NCBI GenBank assembly: GCA_016801845.1 | Contig: CM028906.1 | Coordinates: 4,783,501-4,847,500, forward strand | Length of the DNA stretch: 64,000 bases | Direction of reading: 5' to 3' | Source of the DNA: Polydactylus sextarius | Taxonomy: Eukaryota; Chordata; Actinopteri; Polynemidae | Shown: positions 63,001 to 64,000 of the stretch, piece after piece | Layout of the letters: each line of letters begins with the position of its first letter | How positions within the stretch are numbered: the first letter of the stretch is position 1 | Notes under the pieces: generated by a model | What the model saw: the letters and a program-made list of their open reading frames with translations, nothing else | The model's database searches: none | What the model was told of the DNA's origin: nothing | Made by a program: the position numbers and the translations under genes

Positions 63001-64000
63001 GACTCAATACTAAGCATTAAGAACTTCATTAGTGGTAATGAAGTTGCATTATTGCATAACTGAGTACATGACATTAAAGTATCTGTTTTTGGTTATGGTT
63101 TGGTTTCATTAATGGATTTGAAACTGATACCAAGATTCCCATTTATTTCTGCAGCCTTAGGATGACTAATAAATAATACCAGTGATCCAACACTTATGGA
63201 GGAAACTCGGGTGGTGGAGAGAGCTGTGGCAGGAACACCATTGACACAATCAAATGTCAGATTATAGTATCATGCTAGTGGCTAATGTCAAAGGGATCAC
63301 AGTGAAATCTGCGCTGTTCGCCTCTCTTGATATATTTAACTTGTCAGTTGATGATTGAATTAGTGATAATGAAGCATCGCCAACCATGACTTCAGTGCTC
63401 TGCTTGCACTAATGCCCTGCTCCATATTCATGTATGCTCTTAGAATTGCGATTGTGATTTTGTTTGATATCATATCTGGTAAGTGTTTACTCCAGGATCA
63501 TCAAAGTAAGTGATAATGAACATCACTTACTTTATTAGTTTTTGCATATATGTTTTAAAACTACCACAAACACATACATATTCCTCTAAAAAAAACAAAA
63601 CCAAAACAATCAGGGGTAATCAAGGCTCCAGATCCAAACCGTATCAGGTATCTGACACACACCTGCAGACACGCAGGGAAACACAATGACCAGTGCTTCC
63701 CTGTATGGAGTTGCTAATGACAACACGATCATGTTTGGTGTTGAACAAAACCAGGTCACTCCCTGCACAGGCCCATATTTTTTCCTCATCTGTTTTCAGA
63801 AAGACATAGATGAATATGTTCAAAATACAACAGAAGAGGTGTTTATACACAATCATTCAGGTTGGGTTGGATATTACTTATAAAATAATGTTTGACAGCC
63901 AAAAACACATGAAAAGAAGCGGAAAAAGGAAATAGAAAACCTGCTCAGCACCTTTCACTCCCTAAACATTATTACTTCAAACAAAAGAAACAGATATGTT
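60080..64000. other. Intergenic or tnfaip8l3 intron, no gene seen
   Basis: AT-rich with a T run (60292-60310) and CT run (61287-61302). Open frames at 62367-62726 and 63644-63883 show no family resemblance or splice support. No tRNA, snoRNA or element end recognised. Confidence 0.5.

Noticed and set aside
60080..64000. First exon of tnfaip8l3
   Set aside because: No minus-strand ATG exon with a suitable donor and the expected short N-terminus was found.

Overview
The window looks like ordinary nuclear DNA of a bony fish, probably a percomorph teleost. Genes have short GT-AG introns, the encoded proteins match vertebrate families over their whole length, and the spaces between genes hold (GT)n/(CA)n microsatellites and fish-type transposon relics (PIF/Harbinger, Tigger, hAT-like, I/Nimb-like LINE, tRNA-like SINE, MITEs). 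There is no bacterial, plasmid, phage or CRISPR content.

Layout. 1-1.3 kb: microsatellite and plain intergenic DNA. 1.3-3.9 kb (+): rpl12, with a TATA/TOP promoter and two intronic copies of an H/ACA snoRNA. 4.0-5.0 kb: PIF/Harbinger relic keeping traces of both element genes. 6.2-7.5 kb (-): pole3. 8-14 kb: repeat-rich spacer with a SINE-like repeat, two copies of one MITE, and degenerate tandem arrays. 14-21.4 kb (+): kmt5b with a long 3' UTR. 22.8-26.5 kb (+): slc51b (OST-beta). 27.6-30.9 kb (-): pdcd7. 32.4-38.2 kb (+): spg21, divergent from pdcd7. 40.8-45.6 kb (-): shcbp1, convergent with spg21 and carrying an apparent one-base frameshift. 46-55 kb: transposon-rich stretch with a LINE, a second Harbinger relic, a Tigger end, an orphan Ig-V-like exon, a hAT-like element and a large foldback. 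58.3-58.9 kb (-): main coding exon of a TNFAIP8-family gene, best fit tnfaip8l3. Its first exon was not found. 59-64 kb: microsatellites and sequence with no recognisable gene.

The genes are unrelated housekeeping or cell-biology genes, not a pathway. rpl12 serves the ribosome, pole3 replication and chromatin, kmt5b H4K20 methylation, slc51b bile-acid/steroid export, pdcd7 the minor spliceosome, spg21 endosomal traffic, shcbp1 Shc signalling and cytokinesis, tnfaip8l3 lipid second messengers. slc51b, pdcd7, spg21 and tnfaip8l3 all lie on human 15q, so that part is conserved synteny. rpl12/pole3, kmt5b and shcbp1 come from other human chromosomes.

I found no convincing undescribed multi-gene system. 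The best leads are the shcbp1 frameshift, a shcbp1 intron whose 3' end is almost pure (TG)n, the duplicated rpl12 snoRNA, and the extra N-terminal exons of slc51b. All exon coordinates were read by eye from splice sites and reading frame. The coding totals of rpl12, pole3, kmt5b, slc51b, pdcd7 and spg21 each come to a whole number of codons.
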